From NCBI RefSeq assembly GCF_000189635.1, contig NW_002476025.1, positions 124,001-188,000 of the forward strand: DNA of 64,000 bases. The letters run 5' to 3'. The notes below the pieces were generated by a model, which saw only the letters and a list, made by a program, of their open reading frames with translations, ran no database searches and was not told the origin of the DNA. This document shows positions 1-13,188 of the stretch, one piece after another; positions within the stretch are counted from its first letter, which is position 1, and every line of letters begins with the position of its first letter. The DNA comes from Tetrahymena thermophila SB210 (taxonomy: Eukaryota; Ciliophora; Oligohymenophorea; Hymenostomatida; Tetrahymenidae). A program made the translations under genes and the position numbers.

Positions 1-2
1 AA

Positions 3-1367
3 TAGTAAAATAATTCAGATGATGGAAACAATATCTCTAATAAATAAAAAGGTATTGAAAAACCAGTATAAGATAGGAGAAATACAGATTAAAACAGTTA
101 AAGTGATACTAATGAGAAGGCTAATTCTCTATCATAAGATGAAAAAAATAAAGTACCAATCGGAAATTATAAAATATAACAACATGAATATAATGAACTT
201 TTCTAAAAAGGAAAGTTTAATAACGATCATAACAAAAAACAGATCAACTGGGATGACAAAATTATTAAAAATAAAAATGATCCAAAGAATAAGCTGAATG
301 CTTAATTGAATGATAAAAATAATTAAAATACCAATTAATAATAATAATAATAGTAGAAATAGCCTTAAATCCAATAAAATTATTAAAATAGAGTGTAAAA
401 TACTTACTTTTAATAAAAATATTCAACTCAGTAACCATAAAATTAAATTTAATAAACTAAACAACCTCCATAGCAAGTTTAGCCTAACAATCAATAAATA
501 AAAAAGTAGATGGAATAATAAAATAAAAATAATTCTAATTAATAACCATAAAATTAAAAACCAAATTAACAATAACCTAATTTAAATAACAGTATGAACA
601 AATCTCAAGTTAGCAAGAATTCTTAACAAAACTAAGACAGTAATAGAGGTTCTGATAGTAACAAGTCAGCATCACCAAAATAAAATGTATAAAATAATTA
701 TTAGTATAATCAATATGCAGAAGATTAATCATAATAGCAATATGAATAAGATTATCAGGACTAAGATTATATCAAAAGACCATCATCAAATAACAAACAA
801 GATAGTGATGATGAATCTGATAGAGAAAAATATAACAATTAGTACAATTCAGATTATAACAAAATGCAAGGAATGGGTAATCTACAGGGTGTTTAAGGAA
901 AATTTACCTAGTTTAATGCTTAAGGTTAGCAAGTTGCTTAAAATTAAAAACCTTAGATTCAAAAAAGAGAACCTAAAGTAAGAGAATAGCCACCTCCCCC
1001 TAAAAAATCAGAATTTGTTGAAAAGTTAGAAAAAGAAGCTTAAAAAGACAGCAAGGTTGAAGTTAGAGATGAAAAAGTTTATCTTAAGCCAATTGAGAGT
1101 GATGATGAACCTATGTTTGGATATGACAGTAGTGGTCAAGAAGAGGAAGAAGAAGAAGAATAGCCAAAATAAAATACTTAAAAAAGATCGAGTATAAAGC
1201 AAACAAATTCCGTTTCTAATAATTAAAAGAAAAGAGTATCACTAAAAAGAGAAGAAGAAGATTACGAATATGAAGAAGAAGAGGAAGAAAATGAAGCAAA
1301 ATATAGAAAAACTCCAAGAACACCTTTTAATCAAAATTAGTAGGACGAAGATGATCAATATAATTGA
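3..1367 (+). CDS. Q/N-rich, acidic-tailed hypothetical protein (5' partial)
   Basis: Open frame from the left edge to TGA at 1365-1367, 454 codons with no intron needed; the 5' end lies outside the window. It stays open only if TAA/TAG encode Gln. The first two thirds are rich in Gln and Asn, including a run of Q codons near 339-362. After about residue 330 the composition becomes charged: a proline run (QPPPPKK), then KSEFVEKLEKEAQKD, then Glu/Asp runs (EEEEEE and EYEEEEEE) interleaved with basic stretches. The C-terminus is acidic (QQDEDDQYN). I see no recognised domain, signal peptide or membrane segment. The make-up suggests a largely disordered protein, perhaps nuclear or RNA-granule associated, but that is inference from composition only. 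A direct repeat starts 34 bp after the stop. Confidence 0.85.
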
Positions 1368-1400
1368 TAAAGAAATGGAAAATAAATACTATAAATAAAA

Positions 1401-1878
1401 ATCATAATATGAAGAGTTTTACAAATTATTTATTATATTTTAAGATTATTATTTAACTAACTTAATAAATGTTTCTTTTTATTCTATTAAAACATTATTC
1501 AACAAATATTTCTAGTTCTTAAGAGTAAAATTCAGAAACAAAATTAAATTGAATATTGATTGATTAGTTAATTAACTGATTAATTCTTAATAAACTAACT
1601 TTTATAATTTTTTTTCTTTCAATCATTGAAATACAATAAATAAAATAAATCATAAAATGAAGAGTTTTACAAATTATTTATTATATTTTAAGATTATTAT
1701 TTAACTAACTTAATAAATGTTTCTTTTTATTCTATTAAAACATTATTCAACAAATATTTCTAGTTCTTAAGAGTAAAATTCAGAAACAAAATTAAATTGA
1801 ATATTGATTGATTAGTTAATTAACTGATTAATTCTTAATAAACTAACTTTTATAATTTTTTTTCTTTCAATCATTGAA
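1401..1878. repeat. Tandem direct repeat, two 230-bp copies
   Basis: Copies at 1401-1630 and 1649-1878 (period 248) are identical by eye except for one base (t at 1409, a at 1657). They are separated by an 18-bp AT-only spacer. Each copy runs from atcata through a T8-rich tail ending tcaatcattgaa. The repeat fills the space between the convergent 3' ends of the Q/N-rich gene and the cyclic-nucleotide-binding gene, so it may carry a duplicated 3' UTR or terminator. The near identity implies a recent duplication or an assembly error. Confidence 0.93.
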
Positions 1879-1914
1879 AATAAATAATTAATTTTACACT
1901 TTGAAATATTTACG

Positions 1915-4900
1915 TCAACAATTGTTGATTCTATTTTATTTCAGTGTTTTTAATAATTATTACTGATTATTTTTTAATTATGTTACTTTGAACACTCCAC
2001 TATTCTATAAAGATTGGCAATCAATTTAAGTAGTACTTCTTGAGACTGTGTGAAACTTATTTTTTAGTGACAAATTTAATTCATACCTTTTTAACAAGCA
2101 GATAGTAGATGGATCTAATTTTAAAGAATTTTTAGAATTATTCCTAAACATTGCATGCGCTGTTGATTTTTTGCTTTGTATTGCTTTAGTATTTGGAGAG
2201 TAAGATTTATATACACTGCTTTGTATGCTTTCAGAGACCATATTTAATGGATACACCTGCTAGGTTATTTCTGCCTATTACTTTCTAGTAATTCTTGGAC
2301 TTTATTACTTTTTGTGTTCTATGTGAATAGGACTAGCAATTTGATCTTAAAATTATTTATATTCAATATTCGTAACTCTTGGTGATTATATACTTTTAAT
2401 GTCTATTTCTTCGTCATCATCTGGTAAATCTTTTTCCTCAATTTAGCATGTATGTTTGATTGTAGATTTATATTTCAAAGGAGTTAATGAAAAGGGAAAC
2501 TTAAGCTATATTTTATTTGAATCAGATGAAAATTCTTCGTTTAAAATGAAATCTTAACTGTATTATTCATATCCTTGTTATAATATTTAAGAAGGTGATT
2601 TATATGTTATTATTCTAGGAGTGTTTGAAACTTAATCATCTTCTTTTTTCTTTTCAACATAATTTTTAACTCTTCCATAAATGACATTTGCTAATTAATC
2701 ATTGTATTTCAATCTTTTTTACTTTAAGTAATCAACTTGGTTTTTATTTGTTTAGATTGATGAGTGCAATTTGATATATTTTTTAATTCCTTCATCAATA
2801 ACTTATTTTTCTAAACCTTTTTAAGTTTCTTCTTGAGTAATGTTTTTCTTATTAAACACTCTGTAAAATACATTTTTTAGGTTAAGAGCAAAATTTTCAG
2901 TATGTTTATCAATAATTCCAACTTATTTTTATTTTTAATTTGTTTATTATTCTGTATCCTAGGCAATTTTTAATTTTTATATCATATTTGAAATAAATTT
3001 CCCATTTTCTTATTTTTAAAACATTTCCTCAGTAATGTTTTTTTGCTACTATTACCATCTCCCTGAAAGTTATTTCATTTTAAGCAAATCACTAACGCTA
3101 TCAATTGCTTGATTATTGAAACCAAAAGTAGAGTGCTTGTTTTTATCAAAAATAAAATCTTGACTACTAATTCTTTCTTTCATAGCGCATGGCCTTTACT
3201 GTCTTTTTTGGGTATTTAATTTACTTCTAGCATCAGTTTAAATATTTAGAGTAGAGTCATTTATTTAAGGAGAGCTGATAGGAAATATATTATTTGTACT
3301 TGAATTTCTTTTTTTGGTAGTAGTATCAATTAAATCTTTAGATTCATTTAGTTAAATAGTATTTACAGTATTTTCTGAATTAAGGTTTAAAGCAGTCCAT
3401 TATCTATTTAGAGATCTTACTATTTTATTTTAAGGTTTTTATATAGGCGATATTGAAGAAAGGTTATATTAATTTTTCTTTAGGTTTAAATCTATTTCCT
3501 TTAATGAAGAATTTTTTATAAACGCATCTTTCAATTCATTTTCATTAATAATGTTAAGGCTTTATAATGGTATCATACTTAAATTCTTTTTGCCTTTTCT
3601 TTAAAAGGGTGAAGCTTGTGATGATGAAAATGGTGATTACTAACTCTCAGTTAAACGAGATGTTAAACTTTATGCGTGAGTTGAGCATTGAGTATTAGAT
3701 AGTCTTGTTTAGGAATCTAATCTTATTAAACTTTTTGGATTTTTAGGAGAGGATGTATTAAATTACATGTCTTAATTTGAAAGAGTATTAATTGATTCAT
3801 CAGTTTAAGCTTATAATGTTTGGAGGGACTACTTGATTAAAAATTGAAAATTATTATTCCCCCCTTTAAAATTTGTATTTTTTAATGAATTGATTGGAAA
3901 ATTCAAGTTGTTTCTGTTCATAATTAAGTCATTATTTTCATTTACTATCTTAAGAGAAGCTTAAAATTTCTGATTACGTTACTCTATTAATTTTTCTTTG
4001 ACCTATGTTTGGTGCTATAAAATATTCCAACACTCTTAATCCTCTTTAATTAGTTTTTAAAACATGTAAGGAGTAAATCTGAGTATGATACAGTTTCCTT
4101 CACTCAAAATAGTAAATTATCTTTTTTTGTTTTAGATAATTTCTTACTCTCCAAAGAACTCTCCTTAATGATATTCTCTTATCTATTCATCATTTTTTAA
4201 AAAAAGTGTTATTTTTAATTTGTTTATATCAGAAAAAATTAATTTTGTATGCCTTAAATAATTCTTGAAAATTATTAACTTATTTATTAATTAAAAAAAT
4301 GTTTGGTTGTGAATAAACACAAACATAAACAGCAGATTTAGGTATGAAAAATCCACAATATTTGATGTATATTTAGAAATAATTAAAAATCCACTTAGCG
4401 CTGATTAAAAATATTTGTATGGTTAATAATTTTCAAAAATATCTTGATTAAATAAATAAATATATTTAATGGAATAAATATTCATCTAATAAAAATTATA
4501 AAGCCAAAAATAAATATTTATTTATTTATTTATTATTTTAAATGGCCGACCAAAATTAAAACATATTTGTTAAGTTATTTTACCTTAACCATTCTCTCAG
4601 CTTATTTCAAAGATCTTGAAGTGTTATTTTCTAAAATATTTGTTGAATTAGATAATAATTTTTATTCATGGTCACCTAGGTTTTACAAAAATTGTGAAAA
4701 TCCTGATGTTCTTAATTTAACCTTTTAGTAGGACTTTTATATAAATTTTTTGATAAGAATATTTATTGTTGATAAATAATAATATTTTACTGCTACAGAG
4801 CCTTCTAACAAAACGTAGAAATCTCTATGTGGTTCTTCTAGCTAATATATTACTTATCCTCTTTGAGCTTAATATATAGAAATATAATAGCAATTTTGTT

Positions 4901-5455
4901 ATAGCTTATTATATGATATGCAATTGAACAAAGATATCTGTTTTAGGAAGAGGACAACATCTCTAATAAAATTTTCAAAAGGTTTTTTGAGATGCTAATT
5001 AAATGCATTCTTATTTATTACTGCTACCTAGCATGAGGATAAAGAGATATAAGTATACTCTTCAAAAGAACTCATTGCTTATGTAAGATTCTTTAATCCA
5101 AGAACTCCTCCCTTTTGAAATTCTTATATTAAAACATCTTCTTTTATGTTGAGGTCTTTATTATAAATAGATTTGAACATTCCAACTTTTCCATACATGA
5201 GAATAGATAACTCTTCTATCTATTAGCCTAGTTAAATAATTTTTAGATATTTTAAATGACTCAGATTATAATAGAAATACCTTTTTAGTATATAGCATCA
5301 TCCTTTTAGTAATATTTAAATTAGATTTCTTCAAAGACTAGATCAATAACATTTGATGTGATATGCTTATTATATGATAAAAGTTTAATCAAACTTTCTT
5401 TCATTTCGCTTGGATTAAAACTTGTTTGGCTCTGTTTTTCTTTGTCTTAATCCAT
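1915..5455 (-). CDS. Protein with two cyclic-nucleotide-binding-like domains
   Basis: Model: exon 1 5455-5281, intron 5228-5280, exon 2 5227-4584, intron 4486-4583, exon 3 4485-1915 (TGA); the phases sum to 1130 codons. The second intron's 3' end is the least certain, and further in-frame introns may lie in 4240-4485. Start ATG 5453-5455 has the usual A-rich context (MDQDKEKQSQTS). A first CNB-like fold covers residues ~15-150 (YYQKDDAIYQKG, then MYGKVGMF). A second begins near 170 with LEEPHRDFYVLLEGSVAVK and, after a long Q-rich insert, resumes with HQGEFFGEQEII and KRQFTILSEGNCIILRF. GEFFGE matches the phosphate-binding cassette of PKA/channel CNB domains, but the usual RAA/RTA is RQF, and the first domain lacks the FGE glutamate, so nucleotide binding is uncertain. 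The C-terminal ~700 residues are charged and Q/S-rich. No kinase or channel part was seen. Confidence 0.82.
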
Positions 5456-7009
5456 TTAACAGTTTGGCTTTGATTTATGTTTCTTTTTTTTTATGGATGT
5501 TAGCAAAATGCTATTTTATTTACCTTTTAATAATTATTTGCTTAAGTTAAACAACTTAATTGATTGATAACCTCTAAATTTTCTAAATGTAATTGTATTT
5601 TACTATTTTGATTTCAAACGATAGATAGCATTGAAGATTTTTGATATATTAAAAGCTGAAAAAAAGGAATAATATAAGCTTACTTAACAATAAAAAGATT
5701 TACCAATATTCTTAAAACTATAGCTTGCTACGAATCTAATTAAATTATTATTTTACTTCGATCTATTCATTAGGTAATTTAAAATTACTTTTGTATAAAA
5801 ATAGCAATTTTTGAAAAATAAATTACATTTTTAGATAAAAAAAATAATTCTAAAATATTAACTTTTGTAATAATTAATATATATAATTTTATTAATAGTT
5901 AAAAGTTTTTACTAATTTAGTAAACCAAATAAATAATTGACATTAATATAAATTATTTTTAAATAAATGAATTGGATACCAATATTTTTATTTAAACATA
6001 ATAACTCAACAATAAGTTAAAATTTATAAATAATAATCAAAATTTTTAATTACTTTAAAAAAATAAAATACATTTAGAATTTTTAATTGTAATCAAATAA
6101 TGATAAGAATTAGAATTTATTATAATCTACAATAAAAATAAATTAGAATTTTGCTTTATTATAGAAAAAATAATAAAATTTAATTATTTAAATAAAATAT
6201 TTTGATATAATAATTTATATCCCTGAATAATTCATAATATTTAATATTATATAAATATTTCTAAAATTATAATTTAGCAAGTAATTAAAGTAAGTTTAAG
6301 GTGTAAAATAAATTGAATAAGTAGACATTAATTTACATAAGTAACAAGTAATCTAAATATATATTTTGAATATTTTTGAATGAATATCTTGGTTAAATAT
6401 ATTTTTTTGTTTAAAAATAACTACTTACATAATATTGTATCCATAATTCTAAGATATTAAATATTTCAAACTTATTAATTGATTTATTTAGCCACATATT
6501 GATCTTTTTAAAAAATAAACTATTCAATTAAGATAGATAAATTTTACTTTGGTAACTATAATCTTATATCTTTTTAAAAATTATTACAAAAATATGGTGT
6601 TTGGAAGTAGATATCATTTTTATTGAAATTTACTTGTAATTTTTTTTTTTGCAAAATTATTTTTAACTTTTAAATTTATTTCAACTTCAAGATATTATAA
6701 AAGATTTATTTTATTAAAATAATTTGGCTATTATAATAATTTATGTTAAAAAATACATTAAATAGATAGGCATTATTTTGATCTTTAAAAATACAATTAT
6801 TATTTTTGAAAAGTTACAGATTTTTTTATATTATTGGATTGGTTATCCTTATAGAAACATTATTCATGTCTATTACAAAAATCTTTGTTTTAAAAGATTT
6901 TTAACCTGTTCTGATGACTTATTAAAGTTTATAATCATAAATATAACAAAAAAAATAACTATATTTATTTAAAGATTTTTATTAAGCTAATTATTTGTAT
7001 TTGGGACTA
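5456..7009. other. AT-rich intergenic region
   Basis: Lies between divergently transcribed genes and should hold both promoters. It is almost pure A/T. A 64-codon frame at 6778-6972 has biased, low-complexity composition and no supporting features, so I do not call it a gene. Confidence 0.6.
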
Positions 7010-10000
7010 ATGAAAAAAGAATATTAAGACTATATCTCATTGATTATAATATTCATTTAAATAGGGCTAGGGTTTTTAGATATACTCACTGATATTGATT
7101 ATGCAGCTAATTCTAAAAAATCCTCAGAAGAAATTAAAATTGCGGCCATTTTTTTCGTTGCTTTTTAGCCATTTTGTTAGATGGTATCTTGGACATATGT
7201 TTTCATCAGGATTCATTTAATGGAGTTGCAATTAGAAGAATAGGAAATGAAAAAATTATGCTACTACTAGAATCAAATCGATAGGGCTGAAACATTTTGG
7301 TAATTTCTAAAATACTCCTTTAGATTTAAACTGATTGAGTGGTGGTAGATTTGTAAGCTCTTAAGATATGCTCCATAAGGTTGCTTTTATGGTCTTATAC
7401 AATACTTTAAGTTGCTGCACGTTTTTCTTTTTTTTTAGATTAAGAAAAATGATTAGATAACTCAACATTATGAGAGTATTTTCACAAAGCGCTTTAAAAA
7501 AAGTACGAATAGGCTTTCACACAACATTCATTCAGCTTTAAGAAAGGATACATATGGCTCTTCTTATTAGAAAACCTCAATTCTACCTCTAAATTCGAAT
7601 TTATAAGCTTCAGTAAACCTTAAGGAATCAGATATAGAGAATTCTTTAACTTCTAGTCATTTGTTTGAAAAAGAAAAATCTCAGCCATTATTTAATCACG
7701 TATTTGCTAATTTAAAAACAATTAATAAATGTTTAATGGCAATATGAACAAAATTCATATCAATTCATTCAATTTATTATAAAATTTTTATTAGAAAATG
7801 CTTTTCTAAATCATTTTTAACAAACATAACAAATAGGCCAAAACTTAAAGCAATTAAGGTATTTAGAATATAGCTGAAGTTATATTTGAAAAAAAGAAGT
7901 AGGAGTAACTTATTGAGGAATTCACATAAGACGAATTATATCAAATTTACAGATAATCGACTTTCCTATAATATTTAAGCAATGAAAAAATACAGGGTAT
8001 CATCTAAATTTCACAAATCATTCAATTTATATTTGAAAGTATGCCATAGTTATTAATATAATTCATAAATAATGGATAACTTGGGTTATGGAGTGGAAAC
8101 AATAGTGGCACAATAGTTCCTCCTATTTTTTGCTTTATTTTAAGTTTGATCTCAATTATAATAAGTTCAATAAATCTTGTAAACTACCTTCTTTAAAAAG
8201 AAAGTTTAACTTTTATCTACATGCAAAAGATTCTTTCTAAGTCTGAAAAAACATAGTAAGAAGAGAAATTAATTAAAATAAATGATAAATTAAATACAAG
8301 CATCTTGGTTGTAAAGGCTGATTCTCTGACAAAGGTTTCTTAACTAAGAAAAGAAATTTAAGAAAACTTAGAAAATCTCAACATTGTGCTTCCTCTTATA
8401 AAAGTATCTTCAGATTCAATATTTTAGGATTTATCTCGTATTTCATTCAATAGAATTCAGAAATTAAAAATTGATATTCAGTAAGTTAGTTTTATATATT
8501 TTAATAAGATTATGATATCATATTATTAATCTAGTGGCGATAGTATAAGATACCCAATGAAAGAATTTGCAAATAATTTACAATCTATGAATAGCATCGA
8601 GGAAATAGATCTCAAATTCAAGTAAAAAATAATATTTATAAGTTTACTCTAATTAATTTATAAATTTAAAATAGTGGTAATTATTTTGATGGAACAGATG
8701 CAATGCATTTAAGTTAATCATTAATAAAAATATCAAACCAAAAACAGCTACAAAGAATAGAAATCAATTTAAAGTAAATTTATTTAGTTTTTTTATTTGT
8801 TTTTTTAATGATCTTTACAAAGAGAAAATGCAATTGATTAGAAAGGAATAGAATATCTCAATTAACTTGCTTAAGTAGAGAAGTTAGTTTATTTGAATGC
8901 TTTAAGAAATCACTCATCTGCTCTCTACGTTAAGAGTGATGATTGTTAATTAGATGAGACGATATTTGAAGATATTATTGCTTCAAAAAATCTTCAATAT
9001 TTATTTATATATAAAAAGTAAAATTAGATTTATTTATTTATTAACTTAAAGAAATCTTTGTTTCGTTATTTTATAGCATATTCTAATCAGATTAGTAATT
9101 GAAATATTTTTTAAATAACTTAAAAAATATGAATCAGTTAAATGGATACCAGTTAAATTTTAGGTAATTGCTATATTAAGAACTAAATTTTAAAATATTT
9201 TTTATTTTATTTTAGTGGATATCAAATGACAGAGGATATACTCGTTTAGTTGAAAGAATTCAATTAAACATAGACTTAATTAACAAATATTCATTTAAAT
9301 TTGGTGTAAATTAATTGTATTAAATAGCTCACTTACAGATAATATTTAAAAGAAAATGTGGAATTAATGAAGAGAATTTGAGAAATCTTTATGAATATGA
9401 TGGTGATTAGGTTAGAGCTTATTCTATAAACTTAGAGTAAATACATTAATAAAAACTATAAAACAAATAATTTAGCAAAAAAATAAAATTAGTTTCAACA
9501 AGTGTGTTAGAGATTTGAGAATTGAAGATTGCAAATTTTTAAATAAAATAAATTCTTTAGAGATAAGTCTTTAGTAAATAAATTTATAATCAGATAAATA
9601 TTTCAATAAATTTATATTAAAATTGATAGGGGCTGTAAACTTTAAAATAAAGTAGAATTAATCAATAATCTATCTCAATTAGATAGTGTTTCATCTCTCA
9701 AGTTAAACATTTCGTAAATTTTTATAATTGTCAAAAAATTCAAATTTATTTAGAGATTATTTTATTTTAGTGATTTAATAAGCGAAACTTAGTAAGTTAT
9801 TAATTATGAAGAATTTTAAGAATATGAGCTAAATTTAATAAATTACGATGGACTACGAATAAAAAATTTGATGATGAGTGATTTAGCCACATTAAATGTT
9901 GACATTTCGTAATAAATATCTATTAAACTTTTTAAAGAAAAGATAATATTTATTATATTATTAAAGATATTCAAAGATGAATCCTGAAGTTATAAAGAGC

Positions 10001-12922
10001 TTTGTTGTAAACTTAAAATAGTCTAAGAAGATAAGAGACCTCACTTTGAATTTTAAGTAATATTAAAATCAGGTTATAAAATTGATTGGTTAATATATTA
10101 TTTTTTAACAAGAAAAAATTACTTATCCTCAGATTTTGATTAAATACTTGGCTAAACATTAGAAAATTACACTGAACTTTAGAAAGTATCTCTTTGTCTA
10201 AAGTAAATAAAATTATTTTTAAAAATTACAAAATCTATCTATCTATTTATCTATAATTAGGAACACGAATAGAGGTAATGATATCTATAAGACATTGTAA
10301 GGATTATCAGGTTTATAACAAATAACACACATTGACTTAGACTATAGGTAAAAGTTTATTACATTTCATTTTTTTAAACTATATTTGATCACAGCTTACT
10401 TAAAGAAAAACAAGAACCAATATTTTCATTTATTTAATATTTTATATTTTTATCTGGTTTATTTATCAAAATTTTTATTTTAGCGAAAATTATATTGATT
10501 AAGGCTTTTTTTAGTAAGAGCAGACATGGTATTAGAACAAACCTAATCTCAGTTCAATTAAACTCTAATTCTAGTAAGATTTTGATAAGTTATAAATAAA
10601 ATAATAAAATTTATATTGATAGAGTAAATAGTACGGAATAAGATTAATCAAAATTATTTTGCCCAATTATTGAATCAAATAGCAAATCTCTTTTGAACTT
10701 AAGCTTGGATTTCTGGTAAACAAAATTATTGCTATTTTATAGATTTTAAGATTAAAAATGATTTAAACTTTAATTTAAATATTTAGTTACAAGAATAAAG
10801 TATATGAACAAGATGTTATTAATCTGCTAACTTCTCTTTAAAATGCTTAGAATTTATAAAGTTTAAAACTTGACTTAAAGTGAGTTTTCTTTCTATATTA
10901 ATTAAATAAATAAACATTTTATAATAAATAAATAATATATAGCTCTTTCTAGTCTACTCTGTACCAAATGAATATTATGAAAAATACACTATAGTCATTA
11001 AAGTAAATAACTAACCTTGAGCTTTTAATGAAGTAATTTATTCTTGAAATCTAAAAAATAATATTAATTTAATTAATTAAAAAAGTTCAATGAGAATAGG
11101 AGAGAAACCAGTTGCTGTACTTATGTAACTTTAGCTTGATTATTTATTTTAAAATCCTTAAATTAAATATTAAATAATAATAATAATAATAATAATAATA
11201 GGCCCCCTTAGATTCAACATAACAGATAACCCCCATTTAATTAGATGCAGTACTTTATTTGCTCATATTTTACAAATAATATTATGAGATATTTAAATTA
11301 GTTTTTAAATATAACTCTAAAAGCATCTAAAATTAACAGAATAGACAAAATCCTTTCAATAACCAAGTGCAATAATAGCAGTAAATATTAATTGAAGTTA
11401 TCTCTTTCTTTATTTTTTTTAGATTTATTCAATAGCCATTAAACTCAGAGAAAATGGAAATATTTGGACAGATGTTTGATAATTTTATTCTATAATAATT
11501 AAAGCTAGAATTTTAGTAAGTTTTTTTTATTAAGTTTAATATTAATAATTTTATTTATCAAGTGGAAATTATGTTGGGGAAATGTAGACATTTAACAGGT
11601 TTATATAAAATCTAAATAAATCTAACCAAACTATGAAAAACTTACAATTATCTTTAGGGTAAATTAAATATTTTAATTTTTTAGATGAAAAATTACAAAA
11701 CTTTTGAATTTAAATAAGTTATACTGAAATTGCTAATAATCTATTAAAGGAGTTATTTTAAGCAATATAAAATATGAGTCACTTAGATACTCTTTATCTT
11801 TCAATTAGGTAGTTTATACTGATATTAAATTCTAAGAATTATTATTTTATTTTTTATAAATAAATTTTTAGATATCTACAAACAGAACATCTGCCTATTG
11901 CTCTTTTTGAAAAATAATCCTTATTGAAGCTGACTTTATGTTTAGAGTAAAAATTAATTGTAAAATTTAATTTAATTTTTATCATGTTTAAATAAATATC
12001 TTAGCTAATGCAATATTTAAAGAGAATGTTTTATCTAATGCAGCTAAGCAATTTCTAAGATGAAAAAATTAAAAGAAATGAGGATTGAATTGAGGTAAGA
12101 TAATATTTTGATTATTTACTTAACAAATTAAAATATATTTTATAAATAAAAATTATAGTAGGGCATAATTAGAGGATAATTAATGTGTAAACGAATTTTC
12201 TTCGTGCTTCAATAAATTATAAGGATTGCAAAAAATTTATCTTGGAATGGATAGCATTAAAATCAGCAAAGAAACTATTAAGGCACTCTCAGAGAATATT
12301 TTAAAGGAAAAAATAAAAGAGTTCAGAATTGATATGAGGTAGTTTATAATTATAAAAATTATATCTTATAAACAACTCAAAAACATAAAAGTTATGGATA
12401 TATTGATCAGGATGAGCAGCACGTGATTGCAGAGCTTTTAAAAGGGTTTAACAACTTATAAAGATTACACTTAAAAATAAAGTAAATATATATATTTTAA
12501 TACAGCTCTATTGATTTTTTTTTCAACTATTTAGTAACATAGGTATGGATGATTAAGGGTTTAAATAAATGATAGATGAAATTTAGTTCATGAAATGTCT
12601 TTCCACATTCAAATTAAAATTTGAGTAAGATATTAATATATTTTATCATCTAATCTTATTTTTTAATTTAAAAAGAGGACTTTCAATTACTTAGGCAAGC
12701 ATTTAAATATTATAGTCGTACTTAAGCAATAATACAAACATATTATCTAAGGTTACACTTATCAATAAAGAGTAAAAATATATTAATTAATATTTTTAAA
12801 AGAGTTCTTAGCTTTTTTATTTTTTTAATAAAAGTGATCAAGTTGCACCTTAACTAATTTAAATGGAAAAAGATTTACAACAAACAACTAAAATTCCATA
12901 TATAAGAATTGAAAAAAAATGA
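7010..12922 (+). CDS. XK-related-like membrane domain fused to LRR array
   Basis: Start ATG 7010, end TGA 12920-12922, about 30 exons. Exon 1 (7010-7699, 230 codons) has hydrophobic segments (SLIIIFIQIGLGFLDILTDI; KIAAIFFVAFQPFC). Intron 7700-7794 (phase 0) is followed by exon 2 (7795-8480), which carries IIQFIFESMPQLLIQF, like the ESLPQLxxQ signature of XK-related proteins, and another membrane segment (PPIFCFILSLISIIISSINLV). XKR proteins include phospholipid scramblases. From 8535 on come 20-65-codon LRR exons with L..L.L/I pattern (e.g. MNSIEEIDLKFK, KQLQRIEINLK). Introns checked at 8481-8534, 8622-8674, 8774-8822, 9018-9076, 9164-9215, 9306-9352, 9437-9492, 9574-9629, 9714-9770, 9909-9966, 10057-10112, 10203-10260 and 10348-10483 are all phase 2. 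Later exons were read less closely. The XKR call rests on one motif plus hydrophobicity. Confidence 0.78.
10231..10255. repeat. TCTA-type microsatellite inside an LRR-gene intron
   Basis: Repeated tcta/ttta units just before the 3' splice site of the intron 10203-10260. Confidence 0.7.
11173..11200 (+). repeat. (AAT)n microsatellite at a probable 3' splice site
   Basis: About nine aat units run directly into tag followed by a C-rich word (gccccc) where coding appears to resume. The tract is therefore probably the 3' end of an intron in the LRR gene. In another frame the same tract would encode poly-Gln (taa), so length changes could matter if the splice site is misplaced. Confidence 0.7.
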
Positions 12923-13188
12923 TTTTATTTTGAAAACAAATATATTTAATTCGTTTTTTTAAATGTTTTGTAATTATTTTTTGGTTTGTTTAAAATTTAA
13001 AAAGTTATTTGGTATGAAAATTTCTGAAAAAAAAAATATTTTATTGAATGCTTATTTAATTGTTTATAAACTATTTGTAAATTTAATTAAGTTTTAATTA
13101 AAATATTAAATTTTTAAAATCAAAATTTTGATGTTATTTATCAACACGCAAAAAGTATTTAAAATTTTAATCTTTTTTCTATATTTAA

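Noticed and set aside
6778-6972. 64-codon plus-strand frame as a small gene
   Set aside because: Hydrophobic, AT-driven composition, no conserved pattern; with only TGA as a stop, frames of this length arise by chance in such AT-rich DNA.
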